DNA of 64,000 nt from Pythium myriotylum (GCA_023091665.1 JALJCQ010000004.1:2542001-2606000); one strand, 5' to 3'. Counted from the first letter of the stretch, positions 34,621 to 47,754 are shown. The notes: generated by a model from the letters alone, not told the origin. Numbers and translations are program-made.

Positions 34621-35399
34621 TCACTTCGCAATTTGCTCGCTACCCCTCAAGTGACCAAGTCCAGAAGTGTCCAGTCCAAGCACCCAGCCCAGCTGCCAGC
34701 CCATCACCCCCGACCCTCTCCACACCCAGTCGCCATGACCAAGGGTGCTGCGAGAGCCAAGACCAAGCGCAAGAAGCTTGGCATCGGGACGCTGCCGCCA
34801 CCGCGCCGACCAGTCGGCATCCCATGCGTGCTTCCTTCGGCTTCATCGGGAGAGCCGACATTCACCACATGGAGAGCGCGCGCCAGAGCTCGGCCACCCG
34901 GTCGACTCTAATATCAACCCACCGCTGATCAACCCACGCCGTGACCAACACTCACGGCACCCAGCCACCAACCTTCACTCACGAGACCGTTGGGTAACCA
35001 ACACTCACCGACACCAACCTCAACCCAACCAGCACTCACCGACACCAACCTCAACCCAACCAGCATTCAAGCAACCCAGCATCAACCCAACCGGCATTCA
35101 GCCAACCCAGCTTCAACCCAACCAACACTCAACTCACCCAGCATCAACATACCAGCAAACCAGCAAATGAAGGTCAAGTTAACCCAGTACCCAGCTTCAA
35201 CGACAACAGAACAACCACCTCAACAACCCAACGAACCATGACGCAAGGATTCATCCTCTCAGCACAAACCGACCAGCCAACCACGAGACTCAACCGAACC
35301 TTAGCAACATAAAACCCGCACGGGATTAGCGAGCAGTTAGAAGTCAGTCGTAAATGCTAGTGCAGCAATACAGACGCCTTGAAACTGAGCCACAGAGGC
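34621..35399. repeat. B repeat, subtype B2, array copy 3
   Basis: 779 bp, third consecutive B2 copy. Confidence 0.92.
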
Positions 35400-36209
35400 T
35401 CACTTCGCAATTTGCTCGCTACCCTTCAAGTGACCAAGTCCAGAAGTGTCCAGTCCAAGCACCCAGCCCAGCTGCCAGCCCATCACCCCCGACCCTCTCC
35501 ACACCCAGTCGCCATGACCAAGGGTTCTGCGAGAGCCAAGACCAAGCGCAAGAAGCTTGGCATCGGGACGCTGCCGCCACCGCGCCGACCAGTCGGCATC
35601 CCATGCGTGCTTCCTTCGGCTTCATCGGGAGAGCCGACATTCACCACATGGAGAGCGCGCGCCAGAGCTCGGCCACCCGGTCGACTCTAATATCAACCCA
35701 CCGCTGATCAACCCACGCCGTGACCAACACTCACGGCACCCAGCCACCAACCTTCACTCACGAGACCGTTGGGTAACCAACACTCACCGACACCAACCTC
35801 AACCCAACCAGCACTCACCGACACCAACCTCAACCCAACCAGCACTCACCGACACCAACCTCAACCCAACCAGCATTCAAGCAACCCAGCATCAACCCAA
35901 CCGGCATTCAGCCAACCCAGCTTCAACCCAACCAACACTCAACTCACCCAGCATCAACATACCAGCAAACCAGCAAATGAAGGTCAAGTTAACCCAGTAC
36001 CCAGCTTCAACGACAACAGAACAACCACCTCAACAACCCAACGAACCATGACGCAAGGATTCATCCTCTCAGCACAAACCGACCAGCCAACCACGAGACT
36101 CAACCGAACCTTAGCAACATAAAACCCGCACGGGATTAGCGAGCAGTTAGAAGTCAGTCGTAAATGCTAGTGCAGCAATACAGACGCCTTGAAACTGAGC
36201 CACAGAGGC
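35400..36209. repeat. B repeat, subtype B3, array copy 4
   Basis: 810 bp. A 31-bp repeat starting CACTCACCGACACC occurs three times (35781-35873) instead of twice. B3 mixes B1-like bases at its start (CCCTTC, Ser codon) with B2-like bases at its end (CATAAAACCC). Confidence 0.92.
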
Positions 36210-37019
36210 TCACTTCGCAATTTGCTCGCTACCCTTCAAGTGACCAAGTCCAGAAGTGTCCAGTCCAAGCACCCAGCCCAGCTGCCAGCCCATCACCCCC
36301 GACCCTCTCCACACCCAGTCGCCATGACCAAGGGTTCTGCGAGAGCCAAGACCAAGCGCAAGAAGCTTGGCATCGGGACGCTGCCGCCACCGCGCCGACC
36401 AGTCGGCATCCCATGCGTGCTTCCTTCGGCTTCATCGGGAGAGCCGACATTCACCACATGGAGAGCGCGCGCCAGAGCTCGGCCACCCGGTCGACTCTAA
36501 TATCAACCCACCGCTGATCAACCCACGCCGTGACCAACACTCACGGCACCCAGCCACCAACCTTCACTCACGAGACCGTTGGGTAACCAACACTCACCGA
36601 CACCAACCTCAACCCAACCAGCACTCACCGACACCAACCTCAACCCAACCAGCACTCACCGACACCAACCTCAACCCAACCAGCATTCAAGCAACCCAGC
36701 ATCAACCCAACCGGCATTCAGCCAACCCAGCTTCAACCCAACCAACACTCAACTCACCCAGCATCAACATACCAGCAAACCAGCAAATGAAGGTCAAGTT
36801 AACCCAGTACCCAGCTTCAACGACAACAGAACAACCACCTCAACAACCCAACGAACCATGACGCAAGGATTCATCCTCTCAGCACAAACCGACCAGCCAA
36901 CCACGAGACTCAACCGAACCTTAGCAACATAAAACCCGCACGGGATTAGCGAGCAGTTAGAAGTCAGTCGTAAATGCTAGTGCAGCAATACAGACGCCTT
37001 GAAACTGAGCCACAGAGGC
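36210..37019. repeat. B repeat, subtype B3, array copy 5
   Basis: 810 bp, three 31-bp repeats at 36591-36683. After its tRNA remnant (37004-37019) the ordinary A flank resumes. Confidence 0.92.
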
Positions 37020-38362
37020 GCTATACTTTATTCAAGTCAAACCAATTCTCACCGCCCCTTGCACGCACACCAACACAACACCCCCCAAACACTCCCCGCC
37101 CTACACCCTAGCACTCCCCACCATTATACCACGATCTCACGGCAGATGCGGCCATCCAACAGTGCCAGCGTCGACTACTTATGTATACATATACATATAC
37201 ATATATGGGAAACCGCATGATACAACATAGCACAGCATGCCATGCCAAGCCACAACGTAACTAACCACCACACGAAGCGCCAAGCGACTGGAGAGGTGAG
37301 TCATTCACTGGGGTGTCGATGAAGCTCTCTCTCACTCCCACTTCTAGTTGTTCATCTGGGATACCCGAGCGACGTGAGCACTTTATCCCAACGTGGCGCA
37401 GAACGTGGCTCTGGTTGTTGCTAAGTGAATTTTGTGATTGGGTCATATCACAAACTGACGCACAAAGACAGTGAGTAGGTCGGACGAATGCCAACGTCAA
37501 CCAGGAGGCGGTTTCCCAAGTCGACCTCAATATCGTGGTGAATGTAGAGCTCAAGTTGGGCCACGGAGCACGTTTATCGCGCGCAAGCTTCGGCAAACGG
37601 GAACCCGCACAGGTCCCGCACGCACGCATCAAGCCATTACTCCCCTTCTTTCCCACTACACCCTCTTCGTGTTATAGGCCATGACCCCCACCGCAACTCA
37701 TCCGCTCGCCAGCGTTTCTCCATCGAAAGAGCACCCGTCACGCCCCAGGGTCCCACGGTCCCAAGCTCCCACGGTCCCAAGCTCCCACGGTCCCAAGCTC
37801 CCACGGTCCCACGGTCGGCTGGGGCGAGGGTATCTCTCCTGTGTTCACATCACATCACAGGAGAGATACTCTCGCTCCAGCCAAACACGAAACATGGACA
37901 AGCACACGACTTGACACCGCACTGCTTCGCTTGACGATCCTCGTCATCGGCTTTGTCCTATGTGGCCAAAATGACTGTAGATTCTTCGGCAACTATTCTC
38001 AGCGCACACTGATCCGAGCCAATTCACCATCGACGGCAAGACTCGAGTCGATGCAGGCTGAAGATGAACTCGAAAGGCCTGAGTGGTCATTGAAGCCGCA
38101 CCCGCACCCGCATCCATTTTGAGCGCGCAGATGACCCATTCGTCCATGGTAGTCGACGGCTGCAATGTCCAAGGCGCGCGTCTATGTGGCGAGCCGAAGT
38201 GGGAGCAGTGGTGCCATGGGGTGTGGGGTGTGGAGCAGTGTGGCGTGGCGTAGCGTGTAAATGCGAAGGAGAAAAGGAGGCAGAAGACAGGAGTTGTGAG
38301 TGGCAACAATGGGGGCTTGGCGACTGTGGTCAGGGTAGCGGTGCATTCGCCGGCAAAGGCAA

Positions 38363-38434
38363 TGCCTCCGCCCAGGATTGAACTGGGGACCTTCTGTTTA
38401 CAAGACAGATGCTCTACCACTGAGCCACAGAGGC
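38363..38434 (-). tRNA. tRNA-Thr(UGU), long allele, copy 24, B flank
   Basis: Long allele with C48; upstream flank is a single B1 copy. Confidence 0.96.
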
Positions 38435-39213
38435 TCACTTCGCAATTTGCTCGCTACCCTTCAAGTGACCAAGTCCAGAAGTGTCCAGTCCAAGCACCCA
38501 GCCCAGCTGCCAGCCCATCACCCCCGACCCTCTCCACACCCAGTCGCCATGACCAAGGGTTCTGCGAGAGCCAAGACCAAGCGCAAGAAGCTTGGCATCG
38601 GGACGCTGCCGCCACCGCGCCGACCAGTCGGCATCCCATGCGTGCTTCCTTCGGCTTCATCGGGAGAGCCGACATTCACCACATGGAGAGCGCGCGCCAG
38701 AGCTCGGCCACCCGGTCGACTCTAATATCAACCCACCGCTGATCAACCCACGCCGTGACCAACACTCACGGCACCCAGCCACCAACCTTCACTCACGAGA
38801 CCGTTGGGTAACCAACACTCACCGACACCAACCTCAACCCAACCAGCACTCACCGACATCAACCTCAACCCAACCAGCATTCAAGCAACCCAGCATCAAC
38901 CCAACCGGCATTCAGCCAACCCAGCTTCAACCCAACCAACACTCAACTCACCCAGCATCAACATACCAGCAAACCAGCAAATGAAGGTCAAGTTAACCCA
39001 GTACCCAGCTTCAACGACAACAGAACAACAACCTCAACAACCCAACGAACCATGACGCAAGGATTCATCCTCTCAGCACAAACCGACCAGCCAACCACGA
39101 GACTCAACCGAACCTTAGCAACATAGAACCCGCACGGGATTAGCGAGCAGTTAGAAGTCAGTCGTAAATGCTAGTGCAGCAATACAGACGCCTTGAAACT
39201 GAGCCACAGAGGC
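38435..39213. repeat. B repeat, subtype B1, single copy
   Basis: 779 bp with the B1 diagnostic bases; tRNA remnant at 39198-39213. Confidence 0.92.
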
Positions 39214-40572
39214 GCTATACTTTATTCAAGTCAAACCAATTCTCACCGCCCCTTGCACGCACACCAACACAACACCCCCCAAACACTCCCCGCCCTACAC
39301 CCTAGCACTCCCCACCATTATACCACGATCTCACGGCAGATGCGGCCATCCAACAGTGCCAGCGTCGACTACTTATGTATACATATACATATACATATAT
39401 GGGAAACCGCATGATACAACATAGCACAGCATGCCATGCCAAGCCACAACGTAACTAACCACCACACGAAGCGCCAAGCGACTGGAGAGGTGAGTCATTC
39501 ACTGGGGTGTCGATGAAGCTCTCTCTCACTCCCACTTCTAGTTGTTCATCTGGGATACCCGAGCGACGTGAGCACTTTATCCCAACGTGGCGCAGAACGT
39601 GGCTCTGGTTGTTGCTAAGTGAATTTTGTGATTGGGTCATATCACAAACTGACGCACAAAGACAGTGAGTAGGTCGGACGAATGCCAACGTCAACCAGGA
39701 GGCGGTTTCCCAAGTCGACCTCAATATCGTGGTGAATGTAGAGCTCAAGTTGGGCCACGGAGCACGTTTATCGCGCGCAAGCTTCGGCAAACGGGAACCC
39801 GCACAGGTCCCGCACGCACGCATCAAGCCATTACTCCCCTTCTTTCCCACTACACCCTCTTCGTGTTATAGGCCATGACCCCCACCGCAACTCATCCGCT
39901 CGCCAGCGTTTCTCCATCGAAAGAGCACCCGTCACGCCCCAGGGTCCCACGGTCCCAAGCTCCCACGGTCCCAAGCTCCCACGGTCCCAAGCTCCCACGG
40001 TCCCAAGCTCCCACGGTCCCACGGTCGGCTGGGGCGAGGGTATCTCTCCTGTGTTCACATCACATCACAGGAGAGATACCCTCGCTCCAGCCAAACACGA
40101 AACATGGACAAGCACACGACTTGACACCGCACTGCTTCGCTTGACGATCCTCGTCATCGGCTTTGTCCTATGTGGCCAAAATGACTGTAGATTCTTCGGC
40201 AACTATTCTCAGCGCACACTGATCCGAGCCAATTCACCATCGACGGCAAGACTCGAGTCGATGCAGGCTGAAGATGAACTCGAAAGGCCTGAGTGGTCAT
40301 TGAAGCCGCACCCGCACCCGCATCCATTTTGAGCGCGCAGATGACCCATTCGTCCATGGTAGTCGACGGCTGCAATGTCCAAGGCGCGCGTCTATGTGGC
40401 GAGCCGAAGTGGGAGCAGTGGTGCCATGGGGTGTGGGGTGTGGAGCAGTGTGGCGTGGCGTAGCGTGTAAATGCGAAGGAGAAAAGGAGGCAGAAGACAG
40501 GAGTTGTGAGTGGCAACAATGGGGGCTTGGCGACTGTGGTCAGGGTAGCGGTGCATTCGCCGGCAAAGGCAA

Positions 40573-40643
40573 TGCCTCCGCCCAGGATTGAACTGGGACC
40601 TTCTGTTTACAAGACAGATGCTCTACCACTGAGCCACAGAGGC
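40573..40643 (-). tRNA. tRNA-Thr(UGU), short allele, copy 25
   Basis: Short allele, plain A upstream flank restored. Confidence 0.95.
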
Positions 40644-42002
40644 GCTATACTTTATTCAAGTCAAACCAATTCTCACCGCCCCTTGCACGCACACCAACAC
40701 AACACCCCCCAAACACTCCCCGCCCTACACCCTAGCACTCCCCACCATTATACCACGATCTCACGGCAGATGCGGCCATCCAACAGTGCCAGCGTCGACT
40801 ACTTATGTATACATATACATATACATATATGGGAAACCGCATGATACAACATAGCACAGCATGCCATGCCAAGCCACAACGTAACTAACCACCACACGAA
40901 GCGCCAAGCGACTGGAGAGGTGAGTCATTCACTGGGGTGTCGATGAAGCTCTCTCTCACTCCCACTTCTAGTTGTTCATCTGGGATACCCGAGCGACGTG
41001 AGCACTTTATCCCAACGTGGCGCAGAACGTGGCTCTGGTTGTTGCTAAGTGAATTTTGTGATTGGGTCATATCACAAACTGACCCACAAAGACAGTGAGT
41101 AGGTCGGACGAATGCCAACGTCAACCAGGAGGCGGTTTCCCAAGTCGACCTCAATATCGTGGTGAATGTAGAGCTCAAGTTGGGCCACGGAGCACGTTTA
41201 TCGCGCGCAAGCTTCGGCAAACGGGAACCCGCACAGGTCCCGCACGCACGCATCAAGCCATTACTCCCCTTCTTTCCCACTACACCCTCTTCGTGTTATA
41301 GGCCATGACCCCCACCGCAACTCATCCGCTCGCCAGCGTTTCTCCATCGAAAGAGCACCCGTCACGCCCCAGGGTCCCACGGTCCCAAGCTCCCACGGTC
41401 CCAAGCTCCCACGGTCCCAAGCTCCCACGGTCCCAAGCTCCCACGGTCCCACGGTCGGCTGGGGCGAGGGTATCTCTCCTGTGTTCACATCACATCACAG
41501 GAGAGATACCCTCGCTCCAGCCAAACACGAAACATGGACAAGCACACGACTTGACACCGCACTGCTTCGCTTGACGATCCTCGTCATCGGCTTTGTCCTA
41601 TGTGGCCAAAATGACTGTAGATTCTTCGGCAACTATTCTCAGCGCACACTGATCCGAGCCAATTCACCATCGACGGCAAGACTCGAGTCGATGCAGGCTG
41701 AAGATGAACTCGAAAGGCCTGAGTGGTCATTGAAGCCGCACCCGCACCCGCATCCATTTTGAGCGCGCAGATGACCCATTCGTCCATGGTAGTCGACGGC
41801 TGCAATGTCCAAGGCGCGCGTCTATGTGGCGAGCCGAAGTGGGAGCAGTGGTGCCATGGGGTGTGGGGTGTGGAGCAGTGTGGCGTGGCGTAGCGTGTAA
41901 ATGCGAAGGAGAAAAGGAGGCAGAAGACAGGAGTTGTGAGTGGCAACAATGGGGGCTTGGCGACTGTGGTCAGGGTAGCGGTGCATTCGCCGGCAAAGGC
42001 AA
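40573..42002. repeat. A unit U25 (n = 10)
   Basis: 1,430 bp. Minisatellite (ab)4a2 at 41375-41454; hairpin 41457-41522. G to C variant at 41084, as in U17. Confidence 0.93.
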
Positions 42003-42073
42003 TGCCTCCGCCCAGGATTGAACTGGGACCTTCTGTTTACAAGACAGATGCTCTACCACTGAGCCACAGAGGC
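42003..42073 (-). tRNA. tRNA-Thr(UGU), short allele, copy 26
   Basis: Short allele, plain A upstream flank. Confidence 0.95.
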
Positions 42074-43408
42074 GCTATACTTTATTCAAGTCAAACCAAT
42101 TCTCACCGCCCCTTGCACGCACACCAACACAACACCCCCCAAACACTCCCCGCCCTACACCCTAGCACTCCCCACCATTATACCACGATCTCACGGCAGA
42201 TGCGGCCATCCAACAGTGCCAGCGTCGACTACTTATGTATACATATACATATACATATATGGGAAACCGCATGATACAACATAGCACAGCATGCCATGCC
42301 AAGCCACAACGTAACTAACCACCACACGAAGCGCCAAGCGACTGGAGAGGTGAGTCATTCACTGGGGTGTCGATGAAGCTCTCTCTCACTCCCACTTCTA
42401 GTTGTTCATCTGGGATACCCGAGCGACGTGAGCACTTTATCCCAACGTGGCGCAGAACGTGGCTCTGGTTGTTGCTAAGTGAATTTTGTGATTGGGTCAT
42501 ATCACAAACTGACGCACAAAGACAGTGAGTAGGTCGGACGAATGCCAACGTCAACCAGGAGGCGGTTTCCCAAGTCGACCTCAATATCGTGGTGAATGTA
42601 GAGCTCAAGTTGGGCCACGGAGCACGTTTATCGCGCGCAAGCTTCGGCAAACGGGAACCCGCACAGGTCCCGCACGCACGCATCAAGCCATTACTCCCCT
42701 TCTTTCCCACTACACCCTCTTCGTGTTATAGGCCATGACCCCCACCGCAACTCATCCGCTCGCCAGCGTTTCTCCATCGAAAGAGCACCCGTCACGCCCC
42801 AGGGTCCCACGGTCCCAAGCTCCCACGGTCCCAAGCTCCCACGGTCCCACGGTCCCACGGTCGGCTGGGGCGAGGGTATCTCTCCTGTGTTCACATCACA
42901 TCACAGGAGAGATACCCTCGCTCCAGCCAAACACGAAACATGGACAAGCACACGACTTGACACCGCACTGCTTCGCTTGACGATCCTCGTCATCGGCTTT
43001 GTCCTATGTGGCCAAAATGACTGTAGATTCTTCGGCAACTATTCTCAGCGCACACTGATCCGAGCCAATTCACCATCGACGGCAAGACTCGAGTCGATGC
43101 AGGCTGAAGATGAACTCGAAAGGCCTGAGTGGTCATTGAAGCCGCACCCGCACCCGCATCCATTTTGAGCGCGCAGATGACCCATTCGTCCATGGTAGTC
43201 GACGGCTGCAATGTCCAAGGCGCGCGTCTATGTGGCGAGCCGAAGTGGGAGCAGTGGTGCCATGGGGTGTGGGGTGTGGAGCAGTGTGGCGTGGCGTAGC
43301 GTGTAAATGCGAAGGAGAAAAGGAGGCAGAAGACAGGAGTTGTGAGTGGCAACAATGGGGGCTTGGCGACTGTGGTCAGGGTAGCGGTGCATTCGCCGGC
43401 AAAGGCAA
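42003..43408. repeat. A unit U26 (n = 7)
   Basis: 1,406 bp. Minisatellite (ab)2a3 at 42805-42860; hairpin 42863-42928. Its barcode is shared only with U34. Confidence 0.93.
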
Positions 43409-43479
43409 TGCCTCCGCCCAGGATTGAACTGGGACCTTCTGTTTACAAGACAGATGCTCTACCACTGAGCCACAGAGGC
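43409..43479 (-). tRNA. tRNA-Thr(UGU), short allele, copy 27
   Basis: Short allele, plain A upstream flank. Confidence 0.95.
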
Positions 43480-44822
43480 GCTATACTTTATTCAAGTCAA
43501 ACCAATTCTCACCGCCCCTTGCACGCACACCAACACAACACCCCCCAAACACTCCCCGCCCTACACCCTAGCACTCCCCACCATTATACCACGATCTCAC
43601 GGCAGATGCGGCCATCCAACAGTGCCAGCGTCGACTACTTATGTATACATATACATATACATATATGGGAAACCGCATGATACAACATAGCACAGCATGC
43701 CATGCCAAGCCACAACGTAACTAACCACCACACGAAGCGCCAAGCGACTGGAGAGGTGAGTCATTCACTGGGGTGTCGATGAAGCTCTCTCTCACTCCCA
43801 CTTCTAGTTGTTCATCTGGGATACCCGAGCGACGTGAGCACTTTATCCCAACGTGGCGCAGAACGTGGCTCTGGTTGTTGCTAAGTGAATTTTGTGATTG
43901 GGTCATATCACAAACTGACGCACAAAGACAGTGAGTAGGTCGGACGAATGCCAACGTCAACCAGGAGGCGGTTTCCCAAGTCGACCTCAATATCGTGGTG
44001 AATGTAGAGCTCAAGTTGGGCCACGGAGCACGTTTATCGCGCGCAAGCTTCGGCAAACGGGAACCCGCACAGGTCCCGCACGCACGCATCAAGCCATTAC
44101 TCCCCTTCTTTCCCACTACACCCTCTTCGTGTTATAGGCCATGACCCCCACCGCAACTCATCCGCTCGCCAGCGTTTCTCCATCGAAAGAGCACCCGTCA
44201 CGCCCCAGGGTCCCACGGTCCCAAGCTCCCACGGTCCCAAGCTCCCACGGTCCCAAGCTCCCACGGTCCCACGGTCGGCTGGGGCGAGGGTATCTCTCCT
44301 GTGTTCACATCACATCACAGGAGAGATACCCTCGCTCCAGCCAAACACGAAACATGGACAAGCACACGACTTGACACCGCACTGCTTCGCTTGACGATCC
44401 TCGTCATCGGCTTTGTCCTATGTGGCCAAAATGACTGTAGATTCTTCGGCAACTATTCTCAGCGCACACTGATCCGAGCCAATTCACCATCGACGGCAAG
44501 ACTCGAGTCGATGCAGGCTGAAGATGAACTCGAAAGGCCTGAGTGGTCATTGAAGCCGCACCCGCACCCGCATCCATTTTGAGCGCGCAGATGACCCATT
44601 CGTCCATGGTAGTCGACGGCTGCAATGTCCAAGGCGCGCGTCTATGTGGCGAGCCGAAGTGGGAGCAGTGGTGCCATGGGGTGTGGGGTGTGGAGCAGTG
44701 TGGCGTGGCGTAGCGTGTAAATGCGAAGGAGAAAAGGAGGCAGAAGACAGGAGTTGTGAGTGGCAACAATGGGGGCTTGGCGACTGTGGTCAGGGTAGCG
44801 GTGCATTCGCCGGCAAAGGCAA
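43409..44822. repeat. A unit U27 (n = 8)
   Basis: 1,414 bp. Minisatellite (ab)3a2 at 44211-44274; hairpin 44277-44342. Confidence 0.93.
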
Positions 44823-44893
44823 TGCCTCCGCCCAGGATTGAACTGGGACCTTCTGTTTACAAGACAGATGCTCTACCACTGAGCCACAGAGGC
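44823..44893 (-). tRNA. tRNA-Thr(UGU), short allele, copy 28
   Basis: Short allele, plain A upstream flank. Confidence 0.95.
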
Positions 44894-46252
44894 GCTATAC
44901 TTTATTCAAGTCAAACCAATTCTCACCGCCCCTTGCACGCACACCAACACAACACCCCCCAAACACTCCCCGCCCTACACCCTAGCACTCCCCACCATTA
45001 TACCACGATCTCACGGCAGATGCGGCCATCCAACAGTGCCAGCGTCGACTACTTATGTATACATATACATATACATATATGGGAAACCGCATGATACAAC
45101 ATAGCACAGCATGCCATGCCAAGCCACAACGTAACTAACCACCACACGAAGCGCCAAGCGACTGGAGAGGTGAGTCATTCACTGGGGTGTCGATGAAGCT
45201 CTCTCTCACTCCCACTTCTAGTTGTTCATCTGGGATACCCGAGCGACGTGAGCACTTTATCCCAACGTGGCGCAGAACGTGGCTCTGGTTGTTGCTAAGT
45301 GAATTTTGTGATTGGGTCATATCACAAACTGACGCACAAAGACAGTGAGTAGGTCGGACGAATGCCAACGTCAACCAGGAGGCGGTTTCCCAAGTCGACC
45401 TCAATATCGTGGTGAATGTAGAGCTCAAGTTGGGCCACGGAGCACGTTTATCGCGCGCAAGCTTCGGCAAACGGGAACCCGCACAGGTCCCGCACGCACG
45501 CATCAAGCCATTACTCCCCTTCTTTCCCACTACACCCTCTTCGTGTTATAGGCCATGACCCCCACCGCAACTCATCCGCTCGCCAGCGTTTCTCCATCGA
45601 AAGAGCACCCGTCACGCCCCAGGGTCCCACGGTCCCAAGCTCCCACGGTCCCAAGCTCCCACGGTCCCAAGCTCCCACGGTCCCAAGCTCCCACGGTCCC
45701 ACGGTCGGCTGGGGCGAGGGTATCTCTCCTGTGTTCACATCACATCACAGGAGAGATACCCTCGCTCCAGCCAAACACGAAACATGGACAAGCACACGAC
45801 TTGACACCGCACTGCTTCGCTTGACGATCCTCGTCATCGGCTTTGTCCTATGTGGCCAAAATGACTGTAGATTCTTCGGCAACTATTCTCAGCGCACACT
45901 GATCCGAGCCAATTCACCATCGACGGCAAGACTCGAGTCGATGCAGGCTGAAGATGAACTCGAAAGGCCTGAGTGGTCATTGAAGCCGCACCCGCACCCG
46001 CATCCATTTTGAGCGCGCAGATGACCCATTCGTCCATGGTAGTCGACGGCTGCAATGTCCAAGGCGCGCGTCTATGTGGCGAGCCGAAGTGGGAGCAGTG
46101 GTGCCATGGGGTGTGGGGTGTGGAGCAGTGTGGCGTGGCGTAGCGTGTAAATGCGAAGGAGAAAAGGAGGCAGAAGACAGGAGTTGTGAGTGGCAACAAT
46201 GGGGGCTTGGCGACTGTGGTCAGGGTAGCGGTGCATTCGCCGGCAAAGGCAA
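44823..46252. repeat. A unit U28 (n = 10)
   Basis: 1,430 bp. Minisatellite (ab)4a2 at 45625-45704; hairpin 45707-45772. Confidence 0.93.
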
Positions 46253-46323
46253 TGCCTCCGCCCAGGATTGAACTGGGACCTTCTGTTTACAAGACAGATG
46301 CTCTACCACTGAGCCACAGAGGC
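46253..46323 (-). tRNA. tRNA-Thr(UGU), short allele, copy 29
   Basis: Short allele with the plain A flank. It corresponds by position to copy 22 of the duplicated block, which instead has a B copy beside it. Confidence 0.95.
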
Positions 46324-47682
46324 GCTATACTTTATTCAAGTCAAACCAATTCTCACCGCCCCTTGCACGCACACCAACACAACACCCCCCAAACACTCCC
46401 CGCCCTACACCCTAGCACTCCCCACCATTATACCACGATCTCACGGCAGATGCGGCCATCCAACAGTGCCAGCGTCGACTACTTATGTATACATATACAT
46501 ATACATATATGGGAAACCGCATGATACAACATAGCACAGCATGCCATGCCAAGCCACAACGTAACTAACCACCACACGAAGCGCCAAGCGACTGGAGAGG
46601 TGAGTCATTCACTGGGGTGTCGATGAAGCTCTCTCTCACTCCCACTTCTAGTTGTTCATCTGGGATACCCGAGCGACGTGAGCACTTTATCCCAACGTGG
46701 CGCAGAACGTGGCTCTGGTTGTTGCTAAGTGAATTTTGTGATTGGGTCATATCACAAACTGACGCACAAAGACAGTGAGTAGGTCGGACGAATGCCAACG
46801 TCAACCAGGAGGCGGTTTCCCAAGTCGACCTCAATATCGTGGTGAATGTAGAGCTCAAGTTGGGCCACGGAGCACGTTTATCGCGCGCAAGCTTCGGCAA
46901 ACGGGAACCCGCACAGGTCCCGCACGCACGCATCAAGCCATTACTCCCCTTCTTTCCCACTACACCCTCTTCGTGTTATAGGCCATGACCCCCACCGCAA
47001 CTCATCCGCTCGCCAGCGTTTCTCCATCGAAAGAGCACCCGTCACGCCCCAGGGTCCCACGGTCCCAAGCTCCCACGGTCCCAAGCTCCCACGGTCCCAA
47101 GCTCCCACGGTCCCAAGCTCCCACGGTCCCACGGTCGGCTGGGGCGAGGGTATCTCTCCTGTGTTCACATCACATCACAGGAGAGATACTCTCGCTCCAG
47201 CCAAACACGAAACATGGACAAGCACACGACTTGACACCGCACTGCTTCGCTTGACGATCCTCGTCATCGGCTTTGTCCTATGTGGCCAAAATGACTGTAG
47301 ATTCTTCGGCAACTATTCTCAGCGCACACTGATCCGAGCCAATTCACCATCGACGGCAAGACTCGAGTCGATGCAGGCTGAAGATGAACTCGAAAGGCCT
47401 GAGTGGTCATTGAAGCCGCACCCGCACCCGCATCCATTTTGAGCGCGCAGATGACCCATTCGTCCATGGTAGTCGACGGCTGCAATGTCCAAGGCGCGCG
47501 TCTATGTGGCGAGCCGAAGTGGGAGCAGTGGTGCCATGGGGTGTGGGGTGTGGAGCAGTGTGGCGTGGCGTAGCGTGTAAATGCGAAGGAGAAAAGGAGG
47601 CAGAAGACAGGAGTTGTGAGTGGCAACAATGGGGGCTTGGCGACTGTGGTCAGGGTAGCGGTGCATTCGCCGGCAAAGGCAA
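46253..47682. repeat. A unit U29 (n = 10)
   Basis: 1,430 bp. Minisatellite (ab)4a2 at 47055-47134; hairpin 47137-47202 with the C to T variant at 47190. It is U22 without the B copy. Confidence 0.93.
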
Positions 47683-47754
47683 TGCCTCCGCCCAGGATTG
47701 AACTGGGGACCTTCTGTTTACAAGACAGATGCTCTACCACTGAGCCACAGAGGC
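47683..47754 (-). tRNA. tRNA-Thr(UGU), long allele, copy 30, B flank
   Basis: Long allele with C48, at the head of the second five-copy B array. Confidence 0.96.

Larger units (their letters stand above)
32991..38362. repeat. A unit U23 with five B repeats (n = 8)
   Basis: 5,372 bp, the same length as U30. B copies fill 33063-37019 (three of 779 bp, then two of 810 bp). Minisatellite (ab)3a2 at 37751-37814; hairpin 37817-37882 with C to T at 37870. Confidence 0.93.
31632..38434. repeat. Segmental duplication, left member (partner 46324-53126)
   Basis: This 6,803-bp stretch, from the A flank after the U22 B copy through the five-B array to tRNA copy 24, matches 46324-53126 at a constant offset of 14,692 bp. 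Both members share the hairpin variants, minisatellite numbers, order of B subtypes and tRNA alleles. The layouts differ just outside: B lies on the left here but not at the partner, and B follows on the right here but not at the partner. Confidence 0.85.
38363..40572. repeat. A unit U24 with one B repeat (n = 10)
   Basis: 2,210 bp. B at 38435-39213. Minisatellite (ab)4a2 at 39945-40024; hairpin 40027-40092. Same structure as U21. Confidence 0.93.

Noticed and set aside
33063..37019. Regular repeats that might suggest a CRISPR array
   Set aside because: Repeat units are 779-810 bp with near-identical 'spacers', and the setting is eukaryotic; nothing fits CRISPR.
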